From NCBI RefSeq assembly GCF_027886475.1, contig NZ_CP115670.1, forward strand, positions 2,046,001 through 2,110,000: 64,000 nucleotides of DNA, given 5' to 3'. Shown here one piece after another: positions 30,196-38,837 of this stretch. The notes below the pieces were generated by a model. The model saw nothing but the letters and a program-made list of their open reading frames with translations. It made no database searches and was not told where the DNA came from. The DNA is from Corynebacterium sp. SCR221107 (GTDB lineage Bacteria > Actinomycetota > Actinomycetes > Mycobacteriales > Mycobacteriaceae). How positions within the stretch are numbered: position 1 is the stretch's first letter; each line of letters opens with the position of its first letter. Made by a program: the position numbers and the translations under genes.

Positions 30196-30627
30196 CTAGA
30201 GCAGGTCGCCCAGCACATCACCTTCGGCCGAAGAGAATGCGGCCTCAGTTTCTTGCTGGTATGCGTTCCAGGACTCAGCGTCCCAGATCTCGAGAAAATC
30301 GACCGAGCCGATAACCACGCATTCCTTCGTCAATCCCGCATAGGCGCGATGCGCCGCCGAAAGCGTGATGCGCCCCTGCCCATCAGGGCGTTGCTCATCC
30401 GCGCTCGCCGCGAGGTTACGAATAAATGCACGCGCCTCAGGATTGGTTCGGGACACGGACGCCGCTTTACGCGCTCTTGCCACAAACTCCTCCCGGGGAT
30501 ATACGGCGAGAGAATGGTCCTGCCCCTTCGTAACCATGAGGCCACCGGCTAGTTCATCGCGAAACTTCGCCGGAAGCGTGAGGCGACCCTTGTCATCCAA
30601 CTTGGGGGTATAGGTACCGAGGAACAT
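30196..30627 (-). CDS. mraZ: Transcriptional regulator MraZ
   Basis: 143 residues from ATG 30627 ([26 protein letters not shown]). Two AbrB-like DNA-binding halves, the second with [18 protein letters not shown]. MraZ binds direct TGGGN repeats upstream of its own operon and usually represses the dcw genes; a matching box lies about 120 bases upstream. First gene of the cluster, 180 bases before rsmH. Confidence 0.96.
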   Translation of the reverse strand: MFLGTYTPKLDDKGRLTLPAKFRDELAGGLMVTKGQDHSLAVYPREEFVARARKAASVSRTNPEARAFIRNLAASADEQRPDGQGRITLSAAHRAYAGLTKECVVIGSVDFLEIWDAESWNAYQQETEAAFSSAEGDVLGDLL

Positions 30628-30745
30628 CTCAGGCCCAACCTCCAGCTGCACAACGAGTCAGATTTTCTCAGTTTTTAGCGATGCAAATTCGTGGCGCAGA
30701 ACCTCACTCCGTTGCCCCACTTCTTCATCATCGTCCACCACCCTA

Positions 30746-30761
30746 CCCCACTTTCCCCCAC
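30746..30761 (-). promoter_or_regulatory. MraZ-type box upstream of mraZ
   Basis: Minus strand GTGGGGGAAAGTGGGG: two TGGGG words separated by 5 bases, with a third partial TGGTG another 5 bases on. This is the spacing known for MraZ boxes. Confidence 0.75.
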
Positions 30762-31062
30762 CTTAGGTAGCAAGGATGCAAAATTCGCGCGAATTTGCCC
30801 CTCAATACCCCCTACTGCCTGCATAAATAAAAAGTGGGGCGATTTTTCCCATCGCGGGTCGACCCCATTCCCCAGTAGCAACAAATCAGAACATTAGACA
30901 CTGGCACTAACTACACATATCACTGACATACAAATATCCCGCAAGTCTCTAAAATAACGCCTTTATACCCATTTACCTTGGTTTTTGCTTAACGATTCGA
31001 CCGAGCCCCCTTCAGAAACACGCATCCCCAACACCTTTCGCCGGACACCCCCTCTAACAACC

Positions 31063-31078
31063 GTGGGGGAAAGTGGGG
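31063..31078 (+). promoter_or_regulatory. MraZ-type box upstream of the CoA-transferase gene
   Basis: Plus strand carries exactly the same 16-mer GTGGGGGAAAGTGGGG, about 90 bases before the GTG start at 31169. Confidence 0.65.
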
Positions 31079-31168
31079 AATATGAGGAGGGTGGCTGAAT
31101 TGCCCGCCTCACACTAGCGTCATGTAGCAACCTCCATCACAGTTGTACTTCGTGTTCAAGGAGGCCCC

Positions 31169-32206
31169 GTGAAGACCTTTCCCACCACCAGCGCGTTACC
31201 CCTGTCCGGAATTAGGGTTTTATCCCTCGGAGGAATCGGACCGGTTCCGTTTGCCGGGATGGTGCTGGCCGACATGGGCGCGACAGTTACCCGCGTTGAA
31301 CGTCCCGATGCCCGCACCGGCGACGGCACGGTGGCCCACGGAGTACTCTTTCGCGACCAGGGCGTATTCCTCGCAAACCTCAAGGAATCAGAAGATCGCG
31401 GACGACTACTGGACGAAATCGGCACCACCCACATCGTGCTGGAAGGGTTCCGCCCCGGCGTAGCCGAACGCCTGGGCCTAGGCCCCGAAGATCTGCAGGC
31501 GATCAACCCCCGCCTGGTCTACGGACGCATGACCGGCTGGGGCCGAGACGGCCCTCTCGCCCAACGCGCCGGACACGATATCAACTACGTGGCGCTTTCG
31601 GGCGCACTCGCCCCGATCGTGAGCAGCGATAAGACGCCGGTTCCCCCATTGAATCTTCTCGGCGACTTCGGAGGCGGCGCTATGTATTTAGTCGCCGGCG
31701 TGCTCTCGGGGCTGATCAAGGCCATGACAACCGGAACGGGGTGCACCGTCGATGCCGCCATCGTCGATGGGTGCGCGTCGATGACCGCAATGCTGCACTC
31801 GATGCGCGCGGCAGGACAGTGGGATGGCGGAGTAGGCGGCAACCTCCTCGACGGTGGGGCGCCTTTTTATCGTTGCTATCGGACCAGGGATGATCGTTTC
31901 ATGGCCGTCGGCGCGATCGAGCCCGAGTTTTTCCAACAACTCTTGATCCGCTTGGAGCTCGATGACTTCGAGCCGCGCGAGCAATACAACCCGTCCCAGT
32001 GGCCGAGGCTTGAGCAGCGTTTGACGGACGTCTTCGCCACCCGCACGCAGGCGCAGTGGGTGACCGTCTTTGACGGGTCGGATGCCTGTGTCAGCGAAGT
32101 CGTCAGCCCAGACGAAGTCCTTGACCAGCCACACCTTGCCGCCCGAGGGACCTATGAGTTGCGCGACGGTGATATCCATCCGCGCCCAGCTCCACGATTT
32201 TATTAA
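31169..32206 (+). CDS. CaiB/BaiF family (type III) CoA-transferase / alpha-methylacyl-CoA racemase-like
   Basis: 345 residues from a GTG start with AAGGAGG four bases upstream. Family blocks: GIRVLSLGGIGPVPFAGMVLADMGATVTRVE in outline, GFRPGVAERLGLGPEDL, YGRMTGWGRDGPLAQRAGHDINYVALSGAL (the GHDINY segment carries the catalytic His/Asp pair of alpha-methylacyl-CoA racemase) and NLLGDFGGGAMYLVAGVL. It likely epimerises branched acyl-CoA or moves CoA between acids. It is somewhat short at its C-terminus for the family. Divergent from mraZ, with a matching MraZ-type box upstream. Confidence 0.88.
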   Translation: MKTFPTTSALPLSGIRVLSLGGIGPVPFAGMVLADMGATVTRVERPDARTGDGTVAHGVLFRDQGVFLANLKESEDRGRLLDEIGTTHIVLEGFRPGVAERLGLGPEDLQAINPRLVYGRMTGWGRDGPLAQRAGHDINYVALSGALAPIVSSDKTPVPPLNLLGDFGGGAMYLVAGVLSGLIKAMTTGTGCTVDAAIVDGCASMTAMLHSMRAAGQWDGGVGGNLLDGGAPFYRCYRTRDDRFMAVGAIEPEFFQQLLIRLELDDFEPREQYNPSQWPRLEQRLTDVFATRTQAQWVTVFDGSDACVSEVVSPDEVLDQPHLAARGTYELRDGDIHPRPAPRFY

Positions 32207-32209
32207 AAA

Positions 32210-32246
32210 CGCGGGCTGCCCATGAAAATCTCATGGTCAGCCCGCG
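32210..32246. terminator. Bidirectional terminator between the CoA-transferase and DUF3040 genes
   Basis: Arms CGCGGGCTG (32210-32218) and CAGCCCGCG (32238-32246) with inner CCATGA/TCATGG pairs. AAAA lies on the left side and GGAAAA on the right. Confidence 0.75.
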
Positions 32247-32266
32247 TGGAAAACTAAACGGAAGGG

Positions 32267-32644
32267 CTAGTTCTCAAAGCGGCGGCGGAAGTTTTCCTCC
32301 ATGCGGCCGCCGAGCCTATTGTCCGAGCCGCGCGAGGCCTTCTTGGGGCGCGCGGTATCCTTCAGCTTGGAACCCTTGCCCTTGAGCATGCTGATGCCAC
32401 CGGCCAGCATCACAAGGAAGCCGACGATACTGATGCCAACAAACCACAAGGACATCTGACTCAAGGCCACTCCGCCGACGAGAAGGACGAGGCCAACAAC
32501 AATGGTGGCAATGCCACGAAGGCTGAACGCGCCGGTTTGGTCCACCCCCACGTCGGCGACCGATGCGCCAAACGTTGGGTCATCAGCCAAGAGCGATCGC
32601 TCAATCTCACGCAACGCACGTTGCTCTTGTTCTGAGAGAGCCAC
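32267..32644 (-). CDS. DUF3040 membrane protein
   Basis: 125 residues, GTG start with AAGGAGG upstream. N-terminal LSEQEQRALREIERSLLADDPTF is the DUF3040 signature, followed by two membrane helices (GIATIVVGLVLLVGGVAL and MSLWFVGISIVGFLVMLAGGI) and a basic tail. Actinobacteria-specific; the M. tuberculosis counterpart (Rv2169c) also lies near mraZ. Function unknown. Confidence 0.88.
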   Translation of the reverse strand: MALSEQEQRALREIERSLLADDPTFGASVADVGVDQTGAFSLRGIATIVVGLVLLVGGVALSQMSLWFVGISIVGFLVMLAGGISMLKGKGSKLKDTARPKKASRGSDNRLGGRMEENFRRRFEN

Positions 32645-32698
32645 CCTAACCTCCTTGGGGTAAAAGCTGGGGTTAACAGCGGGTTTTATTCGAGTTCA

Positions 32699-32715
32699 CT
32701 TGTAACAACTACAAG
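32699..32715. promoter_or_regulatory. Inverted repeat upstream of the DUF3040 gene
   Basis: CTTGTA-ACAAC-TACAAG, perfect 6-base arms, about 55 bases before the start codon, in an AT-rich stretch. Possible operator; regulator unknown. Confidence 0.4.
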
Positions 32716-32863
32716 GATAGTAATAAAGTTCCCCGCCCAGATAATTCATTCTCAACGAAACAAAATCCCTGCTCACCACTTTCGCACCACCACCCGGCAG
32801 CGCCCCCATTGGGGGCATGCCCACCACGGACACGTCAAGGAAATCCTAAGAAGTTTCGCCGGA

Positions 32864-33289
32864 CTAGGCGGCAACGGACAAGAACTCCGCCCCGCCTTCC
32901 ACCTCGTAGATAAACGCCTGGACCTCAACAATAAGGCGGCGGACCACGCCCTCATCAATCCCGAACTCTAAACCACTGGCAACGCGGGATCGGATGCGCG
33001 AGTAGGCAGAAAACTTCTCCGCCTGCGCCATCCCTTCCTCATCAACAAGGCGAAGCTGATCCCAAGCACTCTTGGGCTTGCGAGCCCGGCCTGCCACCTT
33101 AGAGGTGGCAATCCTCGCTCCGGCCGTGCGCAACGCTGCTTGGTATGCGTACTCCAAGGCCAGATCCGCTTGCCCCTTTGTTTGCGCCTTCTTAGCTTCC
33201 GCGAGCAGGATTCTGGCCTTGCCCAGAAATTCCTCCCGCTTTAATGCGGGGCGATTAAATTTTGCGGTGGCGGAAATTACCTGTGACAT
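32864..33289 (-). CDS. SAV_6107-type HEPN domain protein
   Basis: 141 residues from ATG 33289 (MSQVISATAKFNRP). All-helical; the core KARILLAEAKKAQTKGQADLALEYAYQAALRTAGARIA matches the SAV_6107 HEPN family found near mraZ/rsmH in actinobacteria. HEPN domains often bind nucleotides or RNA and occur in toxin or stress systems; no RxxxxH RNase motif is evident, so activity is unclear. The frame is open upstream to 33502 but the RBS (AAAGGAG) supports the inner start. A LexA-like site lies about 225 bases upstream. Confidence 0.78.
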   Translation of the reverse strand: MSQVISATAKFNRPALKREEFLGKARILLAEAKKAQTKGQADLALEYAYQAALRTAGARIATSKVAGRARKPKSAWDQLRLVDEEGMAQAEKFSAYSRIRSRVASGLEFGIDEGVVRRLIVEVQAFIYEVEGGAEFLSVAA

Positions 33290-33477
33290 GATGACCAAGA
33301 CTCCTTTCATTGTTCGCGTTTTCGACAACCGCCCCGTGTGGCGATTACCGAAATGTTGTTCACTTCCTGACCCATCACACCTGACCACAAGTGCCGTTTG
33401 TTGCTCATGCCCTGGTAACAAGCGCCAAGCTTTGGGCAACCATGCGATGTGCAAGCAGTAGGTACAAAGTAGCGGGC

Positions 33478-33502
33478 GTGTTCGACATAAACTTTCGAAC
33501 AC
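33478..33502. promoter_or_regulatory. Inverted repeat GTGTTCGA-N9-TCGAACAC
   Basis: Perfect 8-base arms. The halves equal corynebacterial LexA half-sites but face outward (everted). Confidence 0.5.
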
Positions 33503-33512
33503 ACCTTCATTT

Positions 33513-33528
33513 TAGAACATTTGTTTGA
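33513..33528. promoter_or_regulatory. LexA/SOS-box-like operator
   Basis: TAGAACATTTGTTTGA matches 14 of 16 positions (the two central bases free) of the C. glutamicum SOS box TCGAACANNTGTTCGA. Confidence 0.6.
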
Positions 33529-33657
33529 ATTTGGATAGGGGTCAGGGGCTTTGCCTTAGTCTTACGGTCCAACCCGCGCCCAGACATGCGGGCACGAACC
33601 CCACACATTGGTCGATTTCGACGCGCACCGCATGCGGTCTGCCGTAGATTGGGATGG

Positions 33658-34227
33658 GTGACAGTTAGCTTCATGCCCATCAGCACGCTGGAGTTTTCGC
33701 ACCTCGCACCGCAGTTGGTGGACATCTATATCGAGGCGATGGGTTATTCCCCCAGCATGCGGGCTCAACGGATCGATATTTGGCGCCACGACACCACCGA
33801 ACCCGGCTGGCAGTGCGTCATCGCCCATGACGGTACGCATCTGCTGGGGGTTGCCTACGGCCATGATGGACGGGCGAATAGTTGGTGGACCCGCCAGATT
33901 TCCCGCGGACTTTTCGAACACGGCGGGCCAAGCCAGCACCAACGCGAGGTACTGGCGGACTTCTTCGAGCTCACCGAGATCCATGTAGCCCCGCGCTACC
34001 AACGTCAGGGCATTGGGATGGGGTTGTTGCAAGCCCTGCTGGCCCTTACCACCCGCCCCTACGTGTTGCTATCTACTCCGGAAGTCGACCTCGAGGCCAA
34101 TAATGCCTTCGGATTGTATCGAGCCGTTGGGTTTAGCGATTTCATGAGAAGCTTCGTCTTCCGGGGCGATCCGCGCCCGTTTGCCATCCTGGAGGCAGCG
34201 CTTCCCCTCCAGGCCGGCCGCCACTGA
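33658..34227 (+). CDS. GNAT family N-acetyltransferase
   Basis: About 189 residues if starting at GTG 33658 (VTVSFMPISTLEF); ATG 33673 is an alternative and neither has a strong RBS. Acetyl-CoA binding motif A reads EIHVAPRYQRQGIGMGLLQALL, and the C-terminal NNAFGLYRAVGF is motif B. Syntenic with M. tuberculosis Rv2170 between DUF3040 and metF. Substrate unknown. Confidence 0.85.
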   Translation: MTVSFMPISTLEFSHLAPQLVDIYIEAMGYSPSMRAQRIDIWRHDTTEPGWQCVIAHDGTHLLGVAYGHDGRANSWWTRQISRGLFEHGGPSQHQREVLADFFELTEIHVAPRYQRQGIGMGLLQALLALTTRPYVLLSTPEVDLEANNAFGLYRAVGFSDFMRSFVFRGDPRPFAILEAALPLQAGRH

Positions 34228-34267
34228 CCGGCCTAAGGCAGCGGAACTTTGGGCGTCGGCAAGCGTA

Positions 34268-35251
34268 TTAGCGAACGGCGTCGTGTCCCAGCTCCGGGCC
34301 CCACGCCGGCGCCATGCCCAGATTGTGCAATACCTCTTGGGTGGCGCGGGCAAAGTTCATGGTCATGAAGTGCAGGTCGGGCACGCCCTCGGCGATGAGC
34401 CGCTCGGCCATGTGGGTGGAGACTTCGATGCCTACCTTGCGGATGTCGTCGCGGTGAGCTTGTTCATCGCCTGCGGCCGCGGCCACAAGGCGGTCTTCCA
34501 AGGCCGTGGGAAGATGCGCACCGGAAAGCTCGATTTGACGCCGCACGCTGCGCAGACTGGTGATCGGCATGATGCCGGGGATGATTGGCTTCGTGCCGTG
34601 TTCGGGATCTGCCTTCGCAAGCCGGTCGCGCAGACGCAGGTAGTACTCGACGTCGAAGAACATCTGCGTGATCGAAAACTCCGCGCCGGCACGCAGCTTC
34701 CGCAAGGTAAATTCCGTGTCCGCCTCGAGCGATGGCGCGCGGAAGTGCCCCTCGGGGAAAGTTGCAATACCCACCTGGAAGTGCTGGGTTTCGGGAAGGG
34801 ACTTCGCAAGCTCAATGAGCTCGGAGGCGTAATGGTAGCCGCCAATGGTGGGGGTCCACTCCCCCAATGGGTCACCCCCCGGCGGGTCGCCGCGCAGGGC
34901 GAGCAGGTTGGACAGGCCCGCTGCGGCGTAGTCCTTGAGGATGGTTATGAGTTCTTCCTCCGTGTGGTTGACCAGCGTCAGGTGAACGAGCGTGGTCAAG
35001 GGGTGCCGGGCGAGCTTGCGAGCCACTCGGGTCGTGCGCTCGCGGGAGGAGCCACCCGCACCGTAGGTCACCGAAACGAAGCTGGCGCCTAAATCATGGA
35101 AGGTCTCTGCCGCCTTCCACAGCCGATCCTCCGCGGCATCATCGCGCGGGGGCATGAACTCAACGGAAAACGGGATGCGCCCGGGGCTGGGCATGCTGAT
35201 GACATCCGTGATTGTTCGTTGGTATGAGGCGGGAATCGGTTGTACGGCCAT
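34268..35251 (-). CDS. metF: 5,10-methylenetetrahydrofolate reductase
   Basis: 327 residues from ATG 35251 (MAVQPIPASY). FAD enzyme supplying methyl-THF for methionine synthesis. FSVEFMPPRDD, SVTYGAGGSSRERT, NLLALRGDPP (Asp and Arg in the active site) and EFSITQMFFD are diagnostic. There is no RBS; a TAAGAT -10 ends 7 bases before ATG, indicating a leaderless transcript. Divergent from idsA. Confidence 0.95.
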   Translation of the reverse strand: MAVQPIPASYQRTITDVISMPSPGRIPFSVEFMPPRDDAAEDRLWKAAETFHDLGASFVSVTYGAGGSSRERTTRVARKLARHPLTTLVHLTLVNHTEEELITILKDYAAAGLSNLLALRGDPPGGDPLGEWTPTIGGYHYASELIELAKSLPETQHFQVGIATFPEGHFRAPSLEADTEFTLRKLRAGAEFSITQMFFDVEYYLRLRDRLAKADPEHGTKPIIPGIMPITSLRSVRRQIELSGAHLPTALEDRLVAAAAGDEQAHRDDIRKVGIEVSTHMAERLIAEGVPDLHFMTMNFARATQEVLHNLGMAPAWGPELGHDAVR

Positions 35252-35258
35252 GCCGGGT

Positions 35259-35264
35259 ATCTTA
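35259..35264 (-). promoter_or_regulatory. Leaderless -10 of metF
   Basis: TAAGAT on the minus strand, exactly 7 bases before the ATG, with no Shine-Dalgarno between. Confidence 0.55.
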
Positions 35265-35392
35265 TTTAACAGAGAGCAGGAATGAAAAAGCATTCCCGCA
35301 GTTTTCCCACCCCTTCCGGTTTCTGGACACGGGCCTCGCCTCCTAAAAACCGGGCCGCACGTTTGAAGTAGAAAGCCGCACAGATCGCTATC

Positions 35393-36538
35393 ATGAACGC
35401 CTCCCCCTCTTTTGCCAACCACCCTGAACCCGATGCCACGCACGCATCGCTTGAGCCGTGGTCGCTGAAGGAATTTCCGCACCACGTCGAGTCCTGCCTG
35501 CGGGATTACTTTGCCGCTCAGGAACACCTCATCGACCCGATCGGCTCCCCGGTCAACGAGTCTGTGTCGCTGTTGCGCGACTATGTCCTAGGCGGCGGCA
35601 AACGCATCCGCCCCACGTACGCTTGGGCGGGTTTTGGCGCGGTGGGCGGATGGAAGGACGATGAATATAATCCGGCGGCGGTTCTCAAGGCGGTATCCAG
35701 CCTCGAATTCATCCAGGCCTGCGCCTTGATCCACGACGACTATATCGATAGCTCGGATACCCGCCGCGGCAATCCCACGATTCACCGCAGCGTCGAGGCG
35801 AGCCATCGCAGCCGGGGCTGGCGGGGTTCTTCGGAGCATTTTGGCGCATCCTTGTCGATTCTGATCGGCGATCTTGCCATGGTGTGGGCCGATGACATGT
35901 TTCACTCCAGCGCGCTTCCGCCGCAGGCTTTGGCCCGGGCTTTCGAGCCGTGGCGGGGCATGCGCACGGAGGTGATCGGGGGTCAGATCCTCGACATTGT
36001 CAACGAGGCCTCCGGTTCCGAGTCGGTGGATCGCGCCCAGCGGGTCAATCGTTTCAAGACGGCTGCTTACACCATCGAGCGTCCTTTGCACATCGGCGCC
36101 ACGCTTGCCGACGGCACACCGTCGCAGATTGCGGCGTTGCGCAAATACGGTCGCGACATCGGCATTGCGTTTCAGCTTCGCGACGACCTCCTCGGGGTTT
36201 TTGGCGATCCGGCTATCACCGGCAAGCCCGCCGGTGATGACCTTCGAGAGGGTAAGCGCACCGTGCTCATCGCCAAGGCTGTGCAGCGTGCCGATGCCCG
36301 CGGCGATAAGGAGGCTGCCCAGGCGATTCGCGAGGGAGTGGGCATGGTCGAATCCGCCGATGATATCGCCGCATTGGCCACGATTATCCGCGCCACCGGC
36401 GCCGAAGACGACGTGGAGGCTTTGATCAGCGAGCTCACCGCCCAGGGCTTGGCTCACCTTGCAGATGCCGAGTTCGAACCCGGCGCGGTCGAAGCCCTAG
36501 AGGCACTTGCCGACAAGGCCACCGCGCGCCGCTACTAA
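35393..36538 (+). CDS. idsA: Polyprenyl (geranylgeranyl-type) diphosphate synthase
   Basis: 381 residues. Head-to-tail prenyl transferase: GGGKRIRP, first Asp-rich motif DDYIDSSDTRRG, RFKTAAYTIERPL, second Asp-rich motif RDDLLGVFGD. The corynebacterial homologue makes GGPP for menaquinone and carotenoid or longer prenyl lipids, feeding polyprenol-phosphate-dependent sugar transfer, including mptA directly downstream. The short N-terminal extension is Pro/His-rich. Start lacks a clear RBS. Confidence 0.93.
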   Translation: MNASPSFANHPEPDATHASLEPWSLKEFPHHVESCLRDYFAAQEHLIDPIGSPVNESVSLLRDYVLGGGKRIRPTYAWAGFGAVGGWKDDEYNPAAVLKAVSSLEFIQACALIHDDYIDSSDTRRGNPTIHRSVEASHRSRGWRGSSEHFGASLSILIGDLAMVWADDMFHSSALPPQALARAFEPWRGMRTEVIGGQILDIVNEASGSESVDRAQRVNRFKTAAYTIERPLHIGATLADGTPSQIAALRKYGRDIGIAFQLRDDLLGVFGDPAITGKPAGDDLREGKRTVLIAKAVQRADARGDKEAAQAIREGVGMVESADDIAALATIIRATGAEDDVEALISELTAQGLAHLADAEFEPGAVEALEALADKATARRY

Positions 36539-36584
36539 GCAGGCAAAGTCGAAAAACTTCCCCATCCCAAGGAGCATCTTTCCT

Positions 36585-38171
36585 ATGACCACCCAGGCTC
36601 TTGACACCGACACCGCCACGTCCGCGCGGTTGCCGTGGATATTGAGGCTGGGGCGGTTTTTCACCCGGGTGCCTGTCGGCCCATTGGGCATGGCGGCCGG
36701 CATCGTCATCGCATTGGCCTCCTATGGAGGTGGGGCGACCCGCAGCCGCGGTGGGGTGTTGGAGGCAATCGGGCTTGAGTTTTTCCAATATGGGCACGGC
36801 GCCGCGATCTCCAATGTGACCTTGCTCGCGGGAACCATCCTGTTCGTCTTCGCGTGGGTGCGCCTTGGCCAGATCATTATTTCTGCCCAAGGCGCCTCCG
36901 AGGTTTCGCGCGGGTGGCTGGCCCGGGTGCTAGCCCAATGGTTGTGGCCGTGGATATTTGCCGCGCCGATCATGAGTCGGGATGTCTATTCCTATCTCAT
37001 GCAGGGCGCGCTGCTGGCGAACGGGTTTGATCCGTATACACAGGGCGCTGCCTTCAACCCCGGCCCGTATCTGGTGGAGGTCTCACCCGACTGGCGCAAC
37101 ACCACCACACCTTATGGGCCGCTGCACCTGTGGATCGGCAAAGTAATCACCGAGATCGTCGGCGAGAACATCACCCTGGGGCTTTTCTTATACAAACTGG
37201 TCTCACTCGCGGGCTTTGTCGCAATTGGGTTTGCCGTCCCCCGCATCGCAGCACAGCTGGGCGCGAGTCCCTGTTTCGCCGTCTGGTTGGGGGTGGCCAA
37301 TCCGGTGATGGTCTTCCACCTTGTCGGTGGCATGCACAATGAGTCGGTGATGGTGGGGCTGACCTGCCTGGGGATTCTCCTGGCGTTGACCGCCGCGAAG
37401 GATGCCTCCCAGTCCGAGCGTGGCTTCGCGGCCCGGCTGTTGGGTGGTGTGGCGATAATCGCGGTGGCGATGTCTTTGAAGGCAACCGCGGCCTTCGTCC
37501 TGCCCTTCGTTATTTGGTACGCGGTCGTCGATCGCACGACGCTCAAGACAAAGCTCGCCGCCTTTTGTGGTTATGGTTTCCTCGGTGCGTTGATCACCAT
37601 CGGTATCTTGTGGCTGGTGACCTGGGCTTCGGGTTCCAATTTCGGGTGGATCGAGGCCCTGACCGGAAACACGAAGGTCATTAACCCGTTGGCCTTCCCC
37701 AGCTTTGTGACCAGCTCGATCGGTCTCATCGCCAGCGTGTGGACTGACGCGTTCCCCTATAACCAGCTTCTTTCGGTGGTGCGCCAGGTGTCGATGGTGA
37801 TCATGGGGGTGGGAATGATCGGCTGCTGGTGGTATTTCCGTTCCTCACGCCTGCAGGCAACCCGCGGAATGATCGGCGCGTACCTCTTTGCCTTCGTGTT
37901 TAACTCGGTGACCTTGCCTTGGTATTACGCCTCCATCCTTTCGCTGGCTGGGGCCACACGGCTTGGTGCATGGGCCAATAAGCTCATCACCGCCATGTCG
38001 ATCATCGTCGCGCTGGCGTTTACCGGTGGAGGAAATCACCAGCTGTACAACATCCCGTGGATGGTGGTGCTCATTGTGTGCGCGTGGTGGGCGGTGCAGG
38101 TAATCTTTCACGGCCACGCAGACGACGACGTGTCTGCCGCGCAGGCAGGCGTCGGCAAGCAAGAAGCATAA
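36585..38171 (+). CDS. mptA: Alpha-(1->6)-mannopyranosyltransferase MptA
   Basis: 528 residues from ATG 36585 (AAGGAG upstream). Polytopic GT-C enzyme, about 12 membrane helices; the first extracellular loop has the acidic/aromatic SRDVYSYLMQGALLANGFDPYTQG typical of MptA/MptB, and VGGMHNESVMVG follows. Uses polyprenyl-phosphate mannose to elongate the mannan core of lipomannan and lipoarabinomannan outside the membrane. Follows idsA by 46 bases. MptA rather than MptB is inferred from synteny with Rv2174. Confidence 0.9.
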   Translation: MTTQALDTDTATSARLPWILRLGRFFTRVPVGPLGMAAGIVIALASYGGGATRSRGGVLEAIGLEFFQYGHGAAISNVTLLAGTILFVFAWVRLGQIIISAQGASEVSRGWLARVLAQWLWPWIFAAPIMSRDVYSYLMQGALLANGFDPYTQGAAFNPGPYLVEVSPDWRNTTTPYGPLHLWIGKVITEIVGENITLGLFLYKLVSLAGFVAIGFAVPRIAAQLGASPCFAVWLGVANPVMVFHLVGGMHNESVMVGLTCLGILLALTAAKDASQSERGFAARLLGGVAIIAVAMSLKATAAFVLPFVIWYAVVDRTTLKTKLAAFCGYGFLGALITIGILWLVTWASGSNFGWIEALTGNTKVINPLAFPSFVTSSIGLIASVWTDAFPYNQLLSVVRQVSMVIMGVGMIGCWWYFRSSRLQATRGMIGAYLFAFVFNSVTLPWYYASILSLAGATRLGAWANKLITAMSIIVALAFTGGGNHQLYNIPWMVVLIVCAWWAVQVIFHGHADDDVSAAQAGVGKQEA

Positions 38172-38189
38172 ACGGCGCAGGGCATAAGA

Positions 38190-38228
38190 CCGCCCCCGGG
38201 CTTTTCAGAAAAACAATCCCGGGGGCGG
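38190..38228. terminator. Bidirectional terminator between mptA and the Rv2175c-like gene
   Basis: Arms CCGCCCCCGGG (38190-38200) and CCCGGGGGCGG (38218-38228), loop rich in T and A. Confidence 0.7.
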
Positions 38229-38241
38229 CGAGTAGGAGGCG

Positions 38242-38613
38242 CTAGAAGGCAGACGCCTGAGCGCGACGCATGACCTCTCGAGCGAGGTGGCCATGCAGGG
38301 CGTCGATGGGGCGGCCGGGCAGGCTGTCGTCCTCGGTAAACAGGTAGTGCAGGATCTCGGCGTCGCTGTAGCCGCCATCAGCAAGCAAGGCGATGACGCC
38401 GGGCACGAACTTGTTCGTGGTGTTTTTCGCGGAAAGGAACGCCTCGGGGATTTTCTTGACCCCATTGTCGACAACGGCGATGAGCTTGTGATCGCCGAGG
38501 GCGTCGAACACGCGGGTCACGGGCACGCCGAGGCGCTCGGCATACTCCGGAACGCTGAGCACGGGCTCGTCCGCGGGCAAAGCAGAAAGTGGAACGGGTT
38601 GATGATTACTCAC
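38242..38613 (-). CDS. Rv2175c-like winged helix DNA-binding protein
   Basis: About 123 residues from GTG 38613 (VSNHQPVPLSALPADEP). Compact winged HTH: LSVPEYAERLGVPVTRVFDALGDHKLIAV, then NKFVPGVIALLADGGYSDAEILHYLFTEDDSLPGRPIDALHG in outline. In M. tuberculosis Rv2175c is a DNA-binding substrate of PknL, encoded next door as here. The frame is open to 38706 but TACATT lies 7 bases before the GTG, suggesting a leaderless start. Confidence 0.82.
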   Translation of the reverse strand: MSNHQPVPLSALPADEPVLSVPEYAERLGVPVTRVFDALGDHKLIAVVDNGVKKIPEAFLSAKNTTNKFVPGVIALLADGGYSDAEILHYLFTEDDSLPGRPIDALHGHLAREVMRRAQASAF

Positions 38614-38837
38614 AGTAGTAAATGTAGCCGTTTGCCCCCACCGCCGCCGATTGCACCCTTTATTATTGCTTTCCGACGCACACAGGCCATGGTAGAAATA
38701 GGCCAATCCGTGTGCGCCTGGCCTCTCAGTGCAATCGCGTTACTGCAGCGTGCGGGCCTGTTTGCTGGTGGCGAACATCGATAACGATTCGAACACGGGT
38801 TGGCAAAATGTCGCGCGAGTCGTCCATACTATATGCC

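Larger units (their letters stand above)
30628..31168. other. Divergent regulatory region between mraZ and the CoA-transferase gene
   Basis: No coding sequence. Carries MraZ-type boxes near each end in opposite orientation (30746-30761 minus; 31063-31078 plus), further single GTGGGG words, and an AT-rich middle (about 30890-31010). Promoters for both genes must lie here; no strong -35/-10 pair was singled out. Confidence 0.6.
33290..33657. other. Divergent intergenic region between HEPN and GNAT genes
   Basis: No credible gene (a 67-codon minus frame at 33307-33510 has no family features). Holds an everted repeat (33478-33502) and a LexA-like box (33513-33528); a minus-strand TAAAAT overlaps the latter and may be the HEPN -10. 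Confidence 0.5.
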
